A DNA stretch of 64,000 nt from Streptomyces sp. NBC_00820 (GCF_036347055.1 NZ_CP108882.1:4228501-4292500), one strand, 5' to 3'. Positions 52,776 through 62,500 are shown, numbered from the stretch's first letter. A program made the numbers and translations. The notes: generated from the letters alone by a model not told the origin.

Positions 52776-53744
52776 GTGACCGACAACGCCCCCACCGCCC
52801 CTGAGCCCGCCGAGGCCTCCGAGCCCACCACGGGGATGCCCGCCACGGAGACCGGGGGCACCGAGGCCCCCGGCACCGCCGCGCCGTACGACGCCGTCGT
52901 CCTGGCCGGTGGCGCCGCGCGGCGCCTCGGCGGGGCCGACAAGCCCGGCGTCCAGGTCGGCGGCCGCGCCCTGCTCGACCGGGTGCTCGCCGCCTGCGCC
53001 GACGCGGCCACGACCGTCGTCGTGGCCGGTCCGCGGCCGACCGACCGCCCGGTGCGCTGGACACGCGAGGAGCCGTCCGGAGGCGGACCCGTCGCCGCCC
53101 TGGACGCCGGCCTGCGGCTCACCACCGCCGAGCACGCCCTCGTGCTCTCCGCCGACCTGCCGTTCCTCGACACGGCCACCGTGCGCAGGCTGCTGAGCAC
53201 CCTGCGGGAGACCGGCGCCGACGGCGCGCTGCTCACCGACGCCGACGGCCGCGACCAGCCGCTCGTCGCCGCCTACCGCACCGAAGCGCTGCGCCACGCC
53301 CTCGCGGACCTCGCCGCCGCGCACGACGGACTCACCGGCCTGCCCCTGCGCCGGCTCGTCGGCGCCCTGCGTCTGACCCGCGTCCCGGACGCGCTCGCGT
53401 CCTTCGACTGCGACACCTGGGACGACATCGCCCACGCCAGGGCCCGGATCAGGGAGCATGGGCACGTGCTCGATGAATGGATCACCACAGTCAAGAACGA
53501 ACTGGGTATCGACCTCGACGTCGACATCCGCGGCCTGCTCGACGTCGCACGCGACGTCGCCCACGGCGTGGACCGGCCCGCCGCGCCCCTCACCACCTTC
53601 CTCGTCGGCTACGCCGCGGCCCAGGGCAAGGGAGGCCCCGAAGCCGTGGCCGAGGCCTCCCGCGCGGTCGCCGCGCTGGTGCGCCGCTGGGAGGAAGAGA
53701 ACGAAGACAAGAGCGGGGACGCCGCCGCCCCCGACGCCGGATGA
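52776..53744 (+). CDS. mobA: MobA-like nucleotidyltransferase fused to DUF6457
   Basis: 322 aa. Residues about 37-225 form a molybdenum cofactor guanylyltransferase (VVLAGGAARRLGGADKP, EEPSGGGPVAAL, LSADLPFLD, ASFDCDTWDD). The last ~95 residues (LDEWITTVKNELGIDLDV...FLVGYAAAQGKGG) are a helical module I recall as DUF6457, usually found beside or fused to MobA. Start GTG 52776. ATGA overlap with moeA. Confidence 0.88.
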   Translation: MTDNAPTAPEPAEASEPTTGMPATETGGTEAPGTAAPYDAVVLAGGAARRLGGADKPGVQVGGRALLDRVLAACADAATTVVVAGPRPTDRPVRWTREEPSGGGPVAALDAGLRLTTAEHALVLSADLPFLDTATVRRLLSTLRETGADGALLTDADGRDQPLVAAYRTEALRHALADLAAAHDGLTGLPLRRLVGALRLTRVPDALASFDCDTWDDIAHARARIREHGHVLDEWITTVKNELGIDLDVDIRGLLDVARDVAHGVDRPAAPLTTFLVGYAAAQGKGGPEAVAEASRAVAALVRRWEEENEDKSGDAAAPDAG

Positions 53745-55282
53745 CCGCCCCCGCCCCGACACCCGGCACCCGCTCCGGAACGTCCGGCACCAAGGGCGCC
53801 AAAGATGCCAACGGCACCGAAGAAGCCAGCGGCACCAAAGAGGCCAGGGACGCCAAGGACACCCGGAACAGGGGTAGGGGCAGGGACACGGGCAGAGAGA
53901 CGAGCAGGGAGAGGGAGAGGAGCGGGGACCTGGACGACTTCGACGTCGAGGAGGCCCTGGCCCTGGTGAGGGGCCTGGGGGATGCCGGTGGCGGCCACCG
54001 GGCCGCCCCCCGGAGCGACCCGCACGGGCACCCCCCGCACGGATCGCGATCCGAACCGCGATCCGAACCGCGATCCGAGCGGCACCAGGCCACCTCCTGG
54101 CCCCGTGCCCGCGAGATCGCCGCCCGCGCAGCCCGCGGCGCGAGTCGCGGCGCGCCCGTCTCCGTCTCCCTCGCCGACGCCCTCGGCCTGGTCCTCGCCG
54201 CCCCCCTGACGGCGCTCAGCGACCTGCCCTCGTTCGACACCTCCGCGATGGACGGCTGGGCGGTCGCCGGACCGGGCCCCTGGCAGGTGCGGGAGGAGGG
54301 CGTACTCGCCGGGCAAGCGAGGCCGAAGCCGCTCACCGACGGCGAGGCGGCCCGGATCGCGACCGGCGCCCGTGTACCCGCCGACACCACCGCGGTCCTG
54401 CGCAGCGAACACGGCCGCACCGACCCCCAGGGCCGGCTCCACCCCACCCGGGAGATGAGCCACGGCCAGGACATCCGTCCACGCGGCCAGGAGTGCCGCA
54501 GCGGCGACCAGCTGCTGCCCATGGGAACCCTGGTCACCCCCGCCGTCCTGGGCCTCGCCGCGGCCGCCGGGTACGACACCCTCATGACCGTCCCGCGCCC
54601 CCGTGTGGACGTCCTCGTCCTCGGCGACGAACTGCTCACCGAGGGACTCCCGCACGACGGCCTGATCCGGGACGCGCTCGGCCCCATGCTGCCGAGCTGG
54701 CTGCGCGCGCTCGGCGCCGAGGTCACCGCCGTACGCCGGCTGGGCGACGACGCCAAGGCCCTGCAGAAGGCGCTCACCACCTCCCGCGCCGACCTCATCC
54801 TCACCACCGGCGGCACCGCCGCCGGCCCCGTCGACCACGTCCACCCCATCCTGGAGCGCATCGGCGCCGAACTCCTCGTCGACGGAGTCCAGGTGCGGCC
54901 CGGCCACCCCATGCTGCTCGCCCGCATCAAGGACAACCAGCACCTCGTCGGCCTGCCCGGCAACCCCCTGGCTGCCGTCTCCGGCCTGATCACCCTCGCC
55001 GAGCCCCTGCTGCGCACCCTCGCAGCCCGCCCCGCCCCCGAGCCGTACGCGCTGCCGCTCAGGGAGACGGTGCACGGGCATCCGCACGACACCCGGCTCG
55101 TCCCCGTGGTGCTGCGCGGCGACCGGGCCGTACCGCTGCGTTACAGCGGCCCGGCCATGCTGCGGGGGATCGCCGCCTCCGACGCGCTGGCCGTCGTACG
55201 GCCGGGCGGTGCGCGGCAGGGCGAGGAGACCGAGCTGATCGACCTGCCGTGGGCGGCGGGAACCGGGGTGTGTTTCACGTGA
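53741..55282 (+). CDS. moeA: Molybdopterin molybdenumtransferase MoeA
   Basis: 513 aa. The first ~115 residues are a low-complexity extension (Gly/Thr/Lys repeats, then SEPRSEPRSER repeats). The MoeA core follows: LPSFDTSAMDGWAV, IATGARVPADTTAVL, TTGGTAAGPVDHVHP and LPGNPLAAV. Inserts Mo into molybdopterin. Its last five codons lie in a parS site and overlap the channel gene. Confidence 0.93.
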   Translation: MTAPAPTPGTRSGTSGTKGAKDANGTEEASGTKEARDAKDTRNRGRGRDTGRETSRERERSGDLDDFDVEEALALVRGLGDAGGGHRAAPRSDPHGHPPHGSRSEPRSEPRSERHQATSWPRAREIAARAARGASRGAPVSVSLADALGLVLAAPLTALSDLPSFDTSAMDGWAVAGPGPWQVREEGVLAGQARPKPLTDGEAARIATGARVPADTTAVLRSEHGRTDPQGRLHPTREMSHGQDIRPRGQECRSGDQLLPMGTLVTPAVLGLAAAAGYDTLMTVPRPRVDVLVLGDELLTEGLPHDGLIRDALGPMLPSWLRALGAEVTAVRRLGDDAKALQKALTTSRADLILTTGGTAAGPVDHVHPILERIGAELLVDGVQVRPGHPMLLARIKDNQHLVGLPGNPLAAVSGLITLAEPLLRTLAARPAPEPYALPLRETVHGHPHDTRLVPVVLRGDRAVPLRYSGPAMLRGIAASDALAVVRPGGARQGEETELIDLPWAAGTGVCFT

Positions 55283-55285
55283 AAC
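55272..55285. other. parS site overlapping moeA stop and channel start
   Basis: GTTTCACGTGAAAC, a perfect parS palindrome. It contains both the moeA TGA (55280-55282) and the GTG start (55279-55281) of the next gene, so coding and ParB binding share the same bases. Confidence 0.92.
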
Positions 55286-56376
55286 TTCCGGGCCATGACG
55301 CCATCGCCCGCCAAGCGGACGAGCATCTGGTGACCCAGCGGGTGAGACTCCCGCGGAAAGTGGTGGAGCGTCCGATCCGCCAGGTCGTCGAACGGCTGCT
55401 CATGGCCCTTCTCGTGCTGGTCGCCACCGCGCTCACCGTCTACGCCGACCGCGACGGCTACCACGACAACTCCGACGGCCCCGTCGACCTGCTGGACGCG
55501 TTCTACTACGCCACCGTCACCCTCTCCACCACCGGATACGGCGACATCACCCCGGTCAGCGACGCCGCCCGGCTCACCAACATCTTCGTCATCACCCCCC
55601 TGCGCGTGCTGTTCCTGATCATCCTGGTCGGCACGACGCTGGAGGTCCTCGCCGAACGCACCCGGGAGGAATGGCGACTGAAGCGCTGGAGGTCCACCGT
55701 GCGCGACCACACCGTGGTCATCGGCTTCGGTACCAAGGGGCGGTCGGCCGTTCAGACCGTCTGCGCGACCGGGCTGAAGAAGGACCGTGTCGTCGTGGTC
55801 GACCCCAGCCCCAGGGCGATCGACGCGGCCACCGCCGAGGGATACGCGGGCGTCGTGGGTGACGCCACCCGCAGCGAGGTCCTCAAGCGGGCCGAGGTGG
55901 ACAAGGCGCGTCAGATCATCGTCGCCCCGCAGCGCGACGACACCGCCGTCCTCGTCACCCTGACCGCCCGGCAGCTCAACCGGAACGCGAAGATCGTGGC
56001 CGCCGTGCGCGAGGAGGAGAACGCCCCGCTGCTCAAGCAGTCGGGCGCGGACGCGGTCATCACCAGTTCCGGCGCGGCCGGCCGGCTGCTCGGGCTGTCC
56101 GTGCTCAGCCCCGCAGCCAGCATGGTCATGGAAGACCTGATCCAGCAGGGCAGCGGCCTGGATCTGGTCGAACGGCCCGTGGTCCGGGCCGAGGCGGGCA
56201 AGACACCGCGCGAGACGGACGACCTCGTGGTGAGCGTCCTGCGCGGACACCGGGTTCTCGGTTACGACGACCCGTCCATCGGCACGCTCCAGCTGACGGA
56301 CCGCCTGATCACCATCGTCCGCGCGACGCCCAGCACCCACGTCACCCCGCACCTGCGCCCGCTCCCCCAAGACTGA
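55279..56376 (+). CDS. Potassium channel-like protein with TrkA-N (RCK) domain
   Basis: 365 aa. Two helices (LLMALLVLVATALTVYA and FVITPLRVLFLIILVG) flank a pore loop with selectivity filter TTGYGD (residues 84-89). C-terminal Rossmann-type RCK domain (VVIGFGTKGRSAVQTV, VVGDATR) and an RCK-C part. GTG 55279 overlaps the moeA stop; no clear ribosome-binding site, so coupling is likely. Confidence 0.9.
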   Translation: MKLPGHDAIARQADEHLVTQRVRLPRKVVERPIRQVVERLLMALLVLVATALTVYADRDGYHDNSDGPVDLLDAFYYATVTLSTTGYGDITPVSDAARLTNIFVITPLRVLFLIILVGTTLEVLAERTREEWRLKRWRSTVRDHTVVIGFGTKGRSAVQTVCATGLKKDRVVVVDPSPRAIDAATAEGYAGVVGDATRSEVLKRAEVDKARQIIVAPQRDDTAVLVTLTARQLNRNAKIVAAVREEENAPLLKQSGADAVITSSGAAGRLLGLSVLSPAASMVMEDLIQQGSGLDLVERPVVRAEAGKTPRETDDLVVSVLRGHRVLGYDDPSIGTLQLTDRLITIVRATPSTHVTPHLRPLPQD

Positions 56377-56448
56377 GCGGGTGGGCTCCGGAAGGGGACA
56401 GCGGGTCCGCCCCGGGAGCGGACGGACCCGGGGAGTAGCGTCGCGGAC

Positions 56449-57429
56449 ATGCATGCGATCACGATTCCCGAACCTGGTGGGCCCGAGACGCTGGTGTGGA
56501 GCGAGGTGCCCGATCCGGTGCCCGGCGAGGGCGAGGTGCTCGTCGACGTGGCGGCCACCGCCGTCAACCGAGCCGACATCATGCAGCGCCAGGGCTTCTA
56601 CGACCCGCCGCCCGGCGCGTCCCCCTACCCGGGCCTGGAGTGCTCCGGCACGATCGCCGCTGTCGGCCCCGGAGTCTCCGGCTGGGCCGTCGGCGACGAG
56701 GTGTGCGCGCTGCTCGCGGGCGGCGGCTACGCCGAGAAGGTCGTCGTCCCGGCCGGGCAGCTGCTGCCCGTGCCCGCGGGCGTCAGCCTGACGCAGGCCG
56801 CCGCGCTGCCCGAGGTGGTCTGCACGGTCTGGTCCAACGTCTTCATGGTCTCCCACCTGCGCCCCGGCGAGATGCTGCTCGTGCACGGCGGCTCCAGCGG
56901 CATCGGCACGATGGCGATCCAGCTGGCCAAGGCCGTCGGCGCCCGGGTCGCGGTGACCGCCGGGTCCAAGGAGAAGCTGGAGTACTGCGCCGAGCTGGGC
57001 GCCGACGTCCTGATCAACTACCGCGACCAGGACTTCGTCACCGAGATCAGGCGGGCCACGGACGGCGCGGGTGCCGACGTCATCCTCGACAACATGGGCG
57101 CCAAGTACCTGGACCGCAACGTCCAGGCCCTCGCTGTCAACGGACGCCTCGCGATCATCGGCATGCAGGGCGGCATCAAGGGCGAGCTGAACATCGCCGC
57201 CCTGCTGAGCAAGGAAGGGGCCATCACCGCGACCTCGCTGCGGGCCCGGCCGCTGAGCGAGAAGGCGACCATCGTGGCCGCCGTACGCGAGCACGTGTGG
57301 CCGCTGATCGCCTCCGGGCACATCCGCCCCATCGTCGACCGTGAGCTGCCCATGACGGAGGCGGCCGAGGCGCACCGCGTGGTGGAGGGCAGCGGGCACA
57401 TCGGAAAGGTGCTGCTGGTCGCGCCGTGA
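56449..57429 (+). CDS. NAD(P)H-quinone oxidoreductase, zinc-independent MDR type
   Basis: 326 aa. Quinone oxidoreductase motifs NRADIMQRQGFYDPPPGASPYPGLE and the NADPH site VHGGSSGIGTMAIQLAKAVGA; no zinc-binding Cys. ATG 56449. Soluble enzyme; its physiological substrate is not evident. Confidence 0.92.
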   Translation: MHAITIPEPGGPETLVWSEVPDPVPGEGEVLVDVAATAVNRADIMQRQGFYDPPPGASPYPGLECSGTIAAVGPGVSGWAVGDEVCALLAGGGYAEKVVVPAGQLLPVPAGVSLTQAAALPEVVCTVWSNVFMVSHLRPGEMLLVHGGSSGIGTMAIQLAKAVGARVAVTAGSKEKLEYCAELGADVLINYRDQDFVTEIRRATDGAGADVILDNMGAKYLDRNVQALAVNGRLAIIGMQGGIKGELNIAALLSKEGAITATSLRARPLSEKATIVAAVREHVWPLIASGHIRPIVDRELPMTEAAEAHRVVEGSGHIGKVLLVAP

Positions 57430-57446
57430 CGGTGACGGGTACGGGT

Positions 57447-57478
57447 ACGGGGCGCCCCAGCGGGTGCGGGGCGCCGTA
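57447..57478. terminator. Convergent terminator
   Basis: GGCGCCCC (57451-57458) pairs with GGGGCGCC (57468-57475), extended by TACG/CGTA on the outside. Confidence 0.6.
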
Positions 57479-57487
57479 ACCGCCGGG

Positions 57488-58123
57488 TCAGTAGTGCCGG
57501 ATCCGCAGGCCCACGAAGGCCAGGGCCAGGCCGAGTCCGATGAGCACCAGCCCGCTGCCCAGCGGCAGGATCTGGAGCGTCGGCTCGGTCTGGCCCCCGC
57601 TCTGCTGGACGGCGTTCTGGGCCGGGGGCAGCGTTGTCGGGGCGGGGTCCGCTCCGGCCTCCGTCGGCGCGTCGGAGACCGCCGACGTCCCGCCCGGGGT
57701 CTCCGCCGTCTCCGGTTCCTCCGGATAGTCCCCGCCCGGGTTGTCCGGGTCGGCGTGCTCCCTGCCGTTCGGGATGTCGTCGTCGGCCCCCTCCCCGGGG
57801 TCCCGCCCGTCCGGCCGCCCCGGCCGCATCCGGCCCTCGCCCGCCCGGCTGCCCGCCCGCGACGGCTGTACGTGCGACGGGGACGGCGAGCGGGACTCCC
57901 GCGAGGTGACGCGGGCGGGCACGCCGGAGGACGCGGACGGCGACGGCGACGCGGAGGGAGCGGGGGAGGAAGGCGGGCGCGCGGCGGCCGAGGAGGGCGC
58001 GGGGGAACCCGGTGGAGCGGACTCGGCGCCGTACGCCGTGGCCGTGCCGTACGCGGGAACGCTCGCCGCGAGGACGAGCAGCACCCGCACGAGGCGGAGC
58101 GTGAGTCGCAGCCATGGAGTCAC
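57488..58123 (-). CDS. Secreted membrane-anchored proline/serine-rich protein
   Basis: 211 aa. N-terminal signal (LTLRLVRVLLVLAASVPAYG), a disordered Pro/Ser/Gly/Asp region and a C-terminal helix (LPLGSGLVLIGLGLALAFVGLRIRHY). No enzymatic motif and no true LAXTG/LPXTG sorting signal. Function unknown. Confidence 0.7.
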   Translation of the reverse strand: MTPWLRLTLRLVRVLLVLAASVPAYGTATAYGAESAPPGSPAPSSAAARPPSSPAPSASPSPSASSGVPARVTSRESRSPSPSHVQPSRAGSRAGEGRMRPGRPDGRDPGEGADDDIPNGREHADPDNPGGDYPEEPETAETPGGTSAVSDAPTEAGADPAPTTLPPAQNAVQQSGGQTEPTLQILPLGSGLVLIGLGLALAFVGLRIRHY

Positions 58124-58314
58124 GTCGGTGACCTCCCGGAGCCGAGTTGCCGTGACCGACGGATATGCGTGACCGACGGAAAACCGATGGCATCCAGACT
58201 CACATCGCCCGGCAGATCGGGCATTCCGGATTGGGCCGACGGGGCTAAACGGTGGAACGGCCGCGAGAGGGGGCGCCCCGGTGGTGAGGTGTACCGGTGC
58301 GAGAGAATGGCGGC

Positions 58315-58851
58315 ATGGAGATGCCGAGGAACGAACGGTCGCCGGAGAATCCCCAGATCCTCGTCGTGGGCCAGGACGGGATGGCTCTCGGCGGCGGCGG
58401 AGACGCGGAGTCCCGCGAGACCCCGGTCACGGAGCAGGTCGAGCAGCCGGCCAAGGTCATGCGGATCGGCAGCATGATCAAACAGCTCTTGGAGGAGGTG
58501 CGCGCCGCTCCCCTCGACGAGGCCAGCCGTGCCCGTCTCAAGGAGATCCACCGCAGCTCGGTGAAGGAGCTGGAGGACGGTCTCGCTCCCGAGCTGGTCG
58601 AGGAGCTGGAGCGGCTTTCCCTGCCCTTCATGGACGACGTCACCCCGAGCGACGCGGAACTGCGGATCGCGCAGGCTCAGCTGGTGGGCTGGCTGGAAGG
58701 CCTCTTCCACGGGATCCAGACGACGCTGTTCGCCCAGCAGATGGCCGCACGGGCCCAGCTGGAGCAGATGCGCCGCGCGCTCCCGCCGGGCGCGGCCCAC
58801 GACGGAGAGGACCCGCGCATGGGCACCCGCTCGGGCGGCCCGTACCTGTAG
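58315..58851 (+). CDS. bpa: Bacterial proteasome activator (Bpa)
   Basis: 178 aa. Helical core (VMRIGSMIKQLLEEVRAAPLDEASRARLKEIH...LPFMDDVTPSDAELRIAQAQLVGWLEGLFHGIQTT shown in parts) and a C-terminal GGPYL, the kind of tail that docks on the 20S proteasome. Forms a dodecameric ring opening the gate without ATP. ATG 58315 (MEMPRNE) or GTG 58297 could start it. Confidence 0.88.
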   Translation: MEMPRNERSPENPQILVVGQDGMALGGGGDAESRETPVTEQVEQPAKVMRIGSMIKQLLEEVRAAPLDEASRARLKEIHRSSVKELEDGLAPELVEELERLSLPFMDDVTPSDAELRIAQAQLVGWLEGLFHGIQTTLFAQQMAARAQLEQMRRALPPGAAHDGEDPRMGTRSGGPYL

Positions 58852-58879
58852 ACCGGCGTAAAACACGTAAACCGGCTTT

Positions 58880-58916
58880 GTGAGGGGTCCGGCGGTTCGC
58901 CCGCCGGGCCCCTCAC
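58880..58916. terminator. Bidirectional terminator, 16-bp stem
   Basis: 58880-58895 (GTGAGGGGTCCGGCGG) pairs with 58901-58916 with one G-U, between convergent bpa and the kinase gene. Confidence 0.85.
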
Positions 58917-58932
58917 CGATGTCCGGGGACGG

Positions 58933-60567
58933 TCAGGGGTTGCCCGTCGACACGCTGAGCTCGATCTCGACGTCCTTCGGGTCGACGTCCGTGCCCGGCT
59001 GGGGGAACTGCCTGATCACCGCGCCTTCGCCCCAGGTGTTCTCGTCGACCGGGACAGGCTTCACCCGCCAGTGCGCCGCCTGCGCGCACTCCTTCACGGA
59101 CTTGATGTACTTGAACTTGAAGTCCGGCAGCCGGACCTTCGTCGGGTCGTTGTACGACTCCGCCGGCTCCGTGCACTCGGTCTTGTCGATGGTCCGGGAC
59201 ACGTCCGGACCCTTGTAGTCCGTCGCGTGCTTCGACGCCGAGCGCCCGGGGTTGCCGCCGCCCTTGTCGTCCTTCGTGCCGCCGTGCAGCACCAGGCCGA
59301 CGGCGACGCCGACCGCGACGACCGCGACGACCGAGGCGCCGATCACCGTCCTGCCCCGGCCGCCGCCCCTGCTGGGGGAACCCCCCGACGTCTGGGGCGG
59401 CACGCCGTAGGCCGGTGCCTGGTGCTGCCCGTACCCGACGGGGTGGGTCGGGTAGCCGCCCTGCTGCGGATATCCGTACGCCGGGGCCGGGGCCGGGGCC
59501 GGGGCCGGGGCCGGGGTGGGTGCCGGGCCGCCGTACGGGCCGGGCGCCGGAGTCGGCTGGTACGGCGTCTGGACCGGTCCGGTGGGCGCCGGGGTCTGCT
59601 GTCCGACCGGCGGGAACACCGCGGAGGCGACGCCCGCGCCGCTCTGGGTCGGCGCGGCGCCCGGCACGATGCTCGGCGGGGCGGCCTGGAAGGAGGCGGC
59701 GACGCGCAGGCACTCGTCGCGCATGGACTCCGCGGTCGGGAAACGCTCGTTCGGGTTCTTCTTCAGCGCGCGGGCCACCAGGGCGTCCACGGCGGGCGGC
59801 AGGGCGCGGTTGACCGAGGAGGGTGCCACCGGCTCCTCCTGCACGTGCGCGTAGGCGATCGCCAGCGGCGAGTCGGCCTCGAACGGCAGCCTGCCGGTGA
59901 CCAGCTGGAAGAGCATGATGCCGACCGAGTACAGGTCGGAGCGCGGGTCCACGCCGCGGCCGAGGGCCTGCTCGGGCGAGAGGTACTGCGGGGTGCCGAC
60001 GACCATGCCGGTCTGGGTCATCGACGTGACACCGGACTGCATGGCACGCGCGATGCCGAAGTCCATCACCTTGACCACACCGCGCCTGGTGACCATCACG
60101 TTGCCCGGCTTGATGTCCCGGTGGACCAGCCCCATCTCGTGGCTGATCTCCAGCGCCGCGAGGACGTCCGCGGTGATCTTCAGTGCCTTGTCGGCGGGCA
60201 TCGCGCCGTACTGCCGGAGGTCCTGGTCGAGAACGGAGCTGAGCGGGTGGCCCTCGACGTACTCCATGACGATGTACGGCGTGGTCATGCCGTCCGTCTC
60301 GTCCTCGCCGGTGTCGAAGACGGAGACGATGTTGGTGTGCGTGAGCTTGGCCACGGCCTGGGCCTCGCGGCGGAAGCGCTCGCGGAAGGCGGGTTCCCGG
60401 CCGAGTTCGGTGTGCAGGGTCTTGACCGCGACCTGGCGGTCCAGGACGGCGTCGTACGCGAGGTGGACGGAGGCCATGCCGCCTTCGCCGAGCAGGTCGC
60501 GCAGCTGGTAACGGCCGCCGGCCAGCGCCCGTCCCGCGTACCGGTCCTGTGCGCCGTCCTGGCTCAT
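58933..60567 (-). CDS. Ser/Thr protein kinase with one PASTA-like domain
   Basis: 544 aa. Kinase domain about 15-285 (GEGGMASVHLA, VAVK, HRDIKPGNVM, DFGIARA, activation loop SMTQTGMVVGTPQYLSPEQ). A Pro/Ala/Gly/Tyr linker with PAPAPAP repeats, one helix (VIGASVVAVVAVGVAVGLVL), and an extracellular domain with a single PASTA-like segment (PDFKFKYIKSVKECAQ...QFPQPGTDVDPKDV). ATG 60567 has GGAGAG only 2 nt away; ATG 60615 is an alternative. Confidence 0.93.
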   Translation of the reverse strand: MSQDGAQDRYAGRALAGGRYQLRDLLGEGGMASVHLAYDAVLDRQVAVKTLHTELGREPAFRERFRREAQAVAKLTHTNIVSVFDTGEDETDGMTTPYIVMEYVEGHPLSSVLDQDLRQYGAMPADKALKITADVLAALEISHEMGLVHRDIKPGNVMVTRRGVVKVMDFGIARAMQSGVTSMTQTGMVVGTPQYLSPEQALGRGVDPRSDLYSVGIMLFQLVTGRLPFEADSPLAIAYAHVQEEPVAPSSVNRALPPAVDALVARALKKNPNERFPTAESMRDECLRVAASFQAAPPSIVPGAAPTQSGAGVASAVFPPVGQQTPAPTGPVQTPYQPTPAPGPYGGPAPTPAPAPAPAPAPAYGYPQQGGYPTHPVGYGQHQAPAYGVPPQTSGGSPSRGGGRGRTVIGASVVAVVAVGVAVGLVLHGGTKDDKGGGNPGRSASKHATDYKGPDVSRTIDKTECTEPAESYNDPTKVRLPDFKFKYIKSVKECAQAAHWRVKPVPVDENTWGEGAVIRQFPQPGTDVDPKDVEIELSVSTGNP

Positions 60568-60913
60568 CTCTCCGCGTCCCCCACTGGCCGTCCGGCGCCG
60601 TCGCTGGGCGAACATGCCTTGATCCAATGTCCCATTCCCGGCCAAGTCTGCCCCAGGGCACGGACACGTCAAGCTCGGTGCCCGTTCCGTGACCGTACGC
60701 GAAGGAAGCGTCGCGCAAGCGTTACAGCCGGCGCACCACCGGTGCACGCAATTTGCACGAGGGAGCGTGCTGGGGGTTTCATGGCCGGTCCGCCCGGGTC
60801 CGGTCCCGGCGGCGGATCCGGACCGGCGGCCCTCGCGGAGGCTGTAGCGTGGCCCGACGGAAGACCCGTGACAACACCGCGCGCATCGCGGGCAGAAACG
60901 ACGGCGAGGACCG
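60568..60913. promoter_or_regulatory. Divergent promoter region of two kinase genes
   Basis: 346 bp. Includes the inverted repeat GCACCaccGGTGC (60733-60745). No gene is seen; promoters of both kinases are expected here. Confidence 0.4.
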
Positions 60914-62500
60914 ATGGCACAGACGCACAGCGCCCAGGGCCCGTCCGACCCCGAGGCGGCTGGCGGCGGAATGTCGGACGCGCCTGAGATGTGGGGCAAC
61001 GGAGGGCTTGTCGGCGATGGCCGGTACCGGCTGACACACCGGCTGGGCCGGGGCGGGATGGCCGAGGTGTTCGCGGCCGAGGACGTCCGTCTGGGCCGCA
61101 CGGTCGCGGTCAAGCTGCTCCGCTCCGACCTCGCCGAGGACCCGGTCTCCAAGGCCCGCTTCACGCGTGAGGCCCAGTCGGTGGCAGGGCTCAACCACCA
61201 CGCGATCGTCGCCGTGTACGACTCCGGCGAGGACCAGGCGAACGGCCACGCCGTGCCGTACATCGTGATGGAGCTGGTCGAGGGCCGCACCATCCGCGAA
61301 CTGCTGACGAACGCCGAGGCGCCGGGCCCCGAGCAGGCCCTGATCATCGTCTCCGGCGTGCTCGAGGCGCTCGCCTACTCGCACCAGCACGGCATCGTGC
61401 ACCGCGACATCAAGCCCGCCAACGTCATCATCACCGACAACGGCGCGGTGAAGGTGATGGACTTCGGCATCGCCCGCGCCCTGCACGGCGCGCAGTCGAC
61501 GATGACGCAGACCGGCATGGTCATGGGCACCCCCCAGTACCTGTCCCCGGAGCAGGCGCTCGGCAAGGCCGTCGACTACCGCTCCGACCTGTACGCGACC
61601 GGCTGCCTGCTGTACGAACTGCTCGCGCTCAGGCCCCCGTTCACCGGCGAGACCCCGCTGTCGGTGGTCTACCAGCACGTCCAGGACATGCCGAACCCGC
61701 CCTCGACGGCCTCCGACGGCTGCCCGCCGGAGCTGGACGGCCTGGTCATGCGCTCGCTGGCCAAGGAGCCGGACGACCGGTTCCAGACGGCCGAGGAGAT
61801 GCGCGGCCTGATCCAGTACAGCCTGCAGATGCTGTACGACCAGGGCGGCCACACCGGCACCTGGAACACCGGGCCGGTGGACACCCACGACGGCCGCGGC
61901 CCCGCGGCGGGCGGCTTCGCGCACACGACCGCGATGCAGCACCCCGGCGGTCCCGGCACCACCCAGATCCCGCAGCAGATCCTGCCCGGCGGGTATCCGG
62001 ACGACGGCGGCTTCGAGGGACACGGCAACAGGGGTAGCGGCCGCGGCAAGCTGTGGATCCTGGCCGTCCTCGCGGTGGTCGCGATCGCGGCGGGCGTCGC
62101 GCTGGCGCTGAACAACACGGGCGGCGGCGGGAAGGACCCGGGCACCAAGCCGTCGCCGAGCCAGTCGCAGAGCACGAAGGACGACAAGGCCACCGACAAG
62201 CCGTCCGACGACAGCACCGACCAGCCCACGGACACGACCACGGACGACGGTTCGGGAACGGGTGGGACCGGCTCGAACTGGCCGCCGTCGTACACCCCGT
62301 CGCAGACCCCGTCCGAGACGGCCACCTCGGAGCCGACCGACCAGCCGACGGACCCGCAGACCACCGTGGAGCCGACGGACCCGCAGACCGCTCCGACGAC
62401 GCCGACCGACCCGGCGGCCGGCGGCACGGACGCGGGCACCACGGACGGCACGGACGCGGGCGCCGCGGACGCGGGCACCGTGGCCGGCACCACTCCTTGA
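60914..62500 (+). CDS. Ser/Thr protein kinase, Thr/Pro-rich extracellular tail
   Basis: 528 aa. Kinase domain about 38-300 (GRGGMAEVFAA, VAVKLL, HRDIKPANVI, DFGIARA, loop STMTQTGMVMGTPQYLSPEQ), a linker, one helix (LWILAVLAVVAIAAGVALAL) and an extracellular tail of Thr/Pro/Asp repeats ending in TDGTDAGAADAG units; no PASTA. ATG 60914 with GGCGAGGA upstream. Divergent from and paralogous to the previous kinase. Confidence 0.93.
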   Translation: MAQTHSAQGPSDPEAAGGGMSDAPEMWGNGGLVGDGRYRLTHRLGRGGMAEVFAAEDVRLGRTVAVKLLRSDLAEDPVSKARFTREAQSVAGLNHHAIVAVYDSGEDQANGHAVPYIVMELVEGRTIRELLTNAEAPGPEQALIIVSGVLEALAYSHQHGIVHRDIKPANVIITDNGAVKVMDFGIARALHGAQSTMTQTGMVMGTPQYLSPEQALGKAVDYRSDLYATGCLLYELLALRPPFTGETPLSVVYQHVQDMPNPPSTASDGCPPELDGLVMRSLAKEPDDRFQTAEEMRGLIQYSLQMLYDQGGHTGTWNTGPVDTHDGRGPAAGGFAHTTAMQHPGGPGTTQIPQQILPGGYPDDGGFEGHGNRGSGRGKLWILAVLAVVAIAAGVALALNNTGGGGKDPGTKPSPSQSQSTKDDKATDKPSDDSTDQPTDTTTDDGSGTGGTGSNWPPSYTPSQTPSETATSEPTDQPTDPQTTVEPTDPQTAPTTPTDPAAGGTDAGTTDGTDAGAADAGTVAGTTP

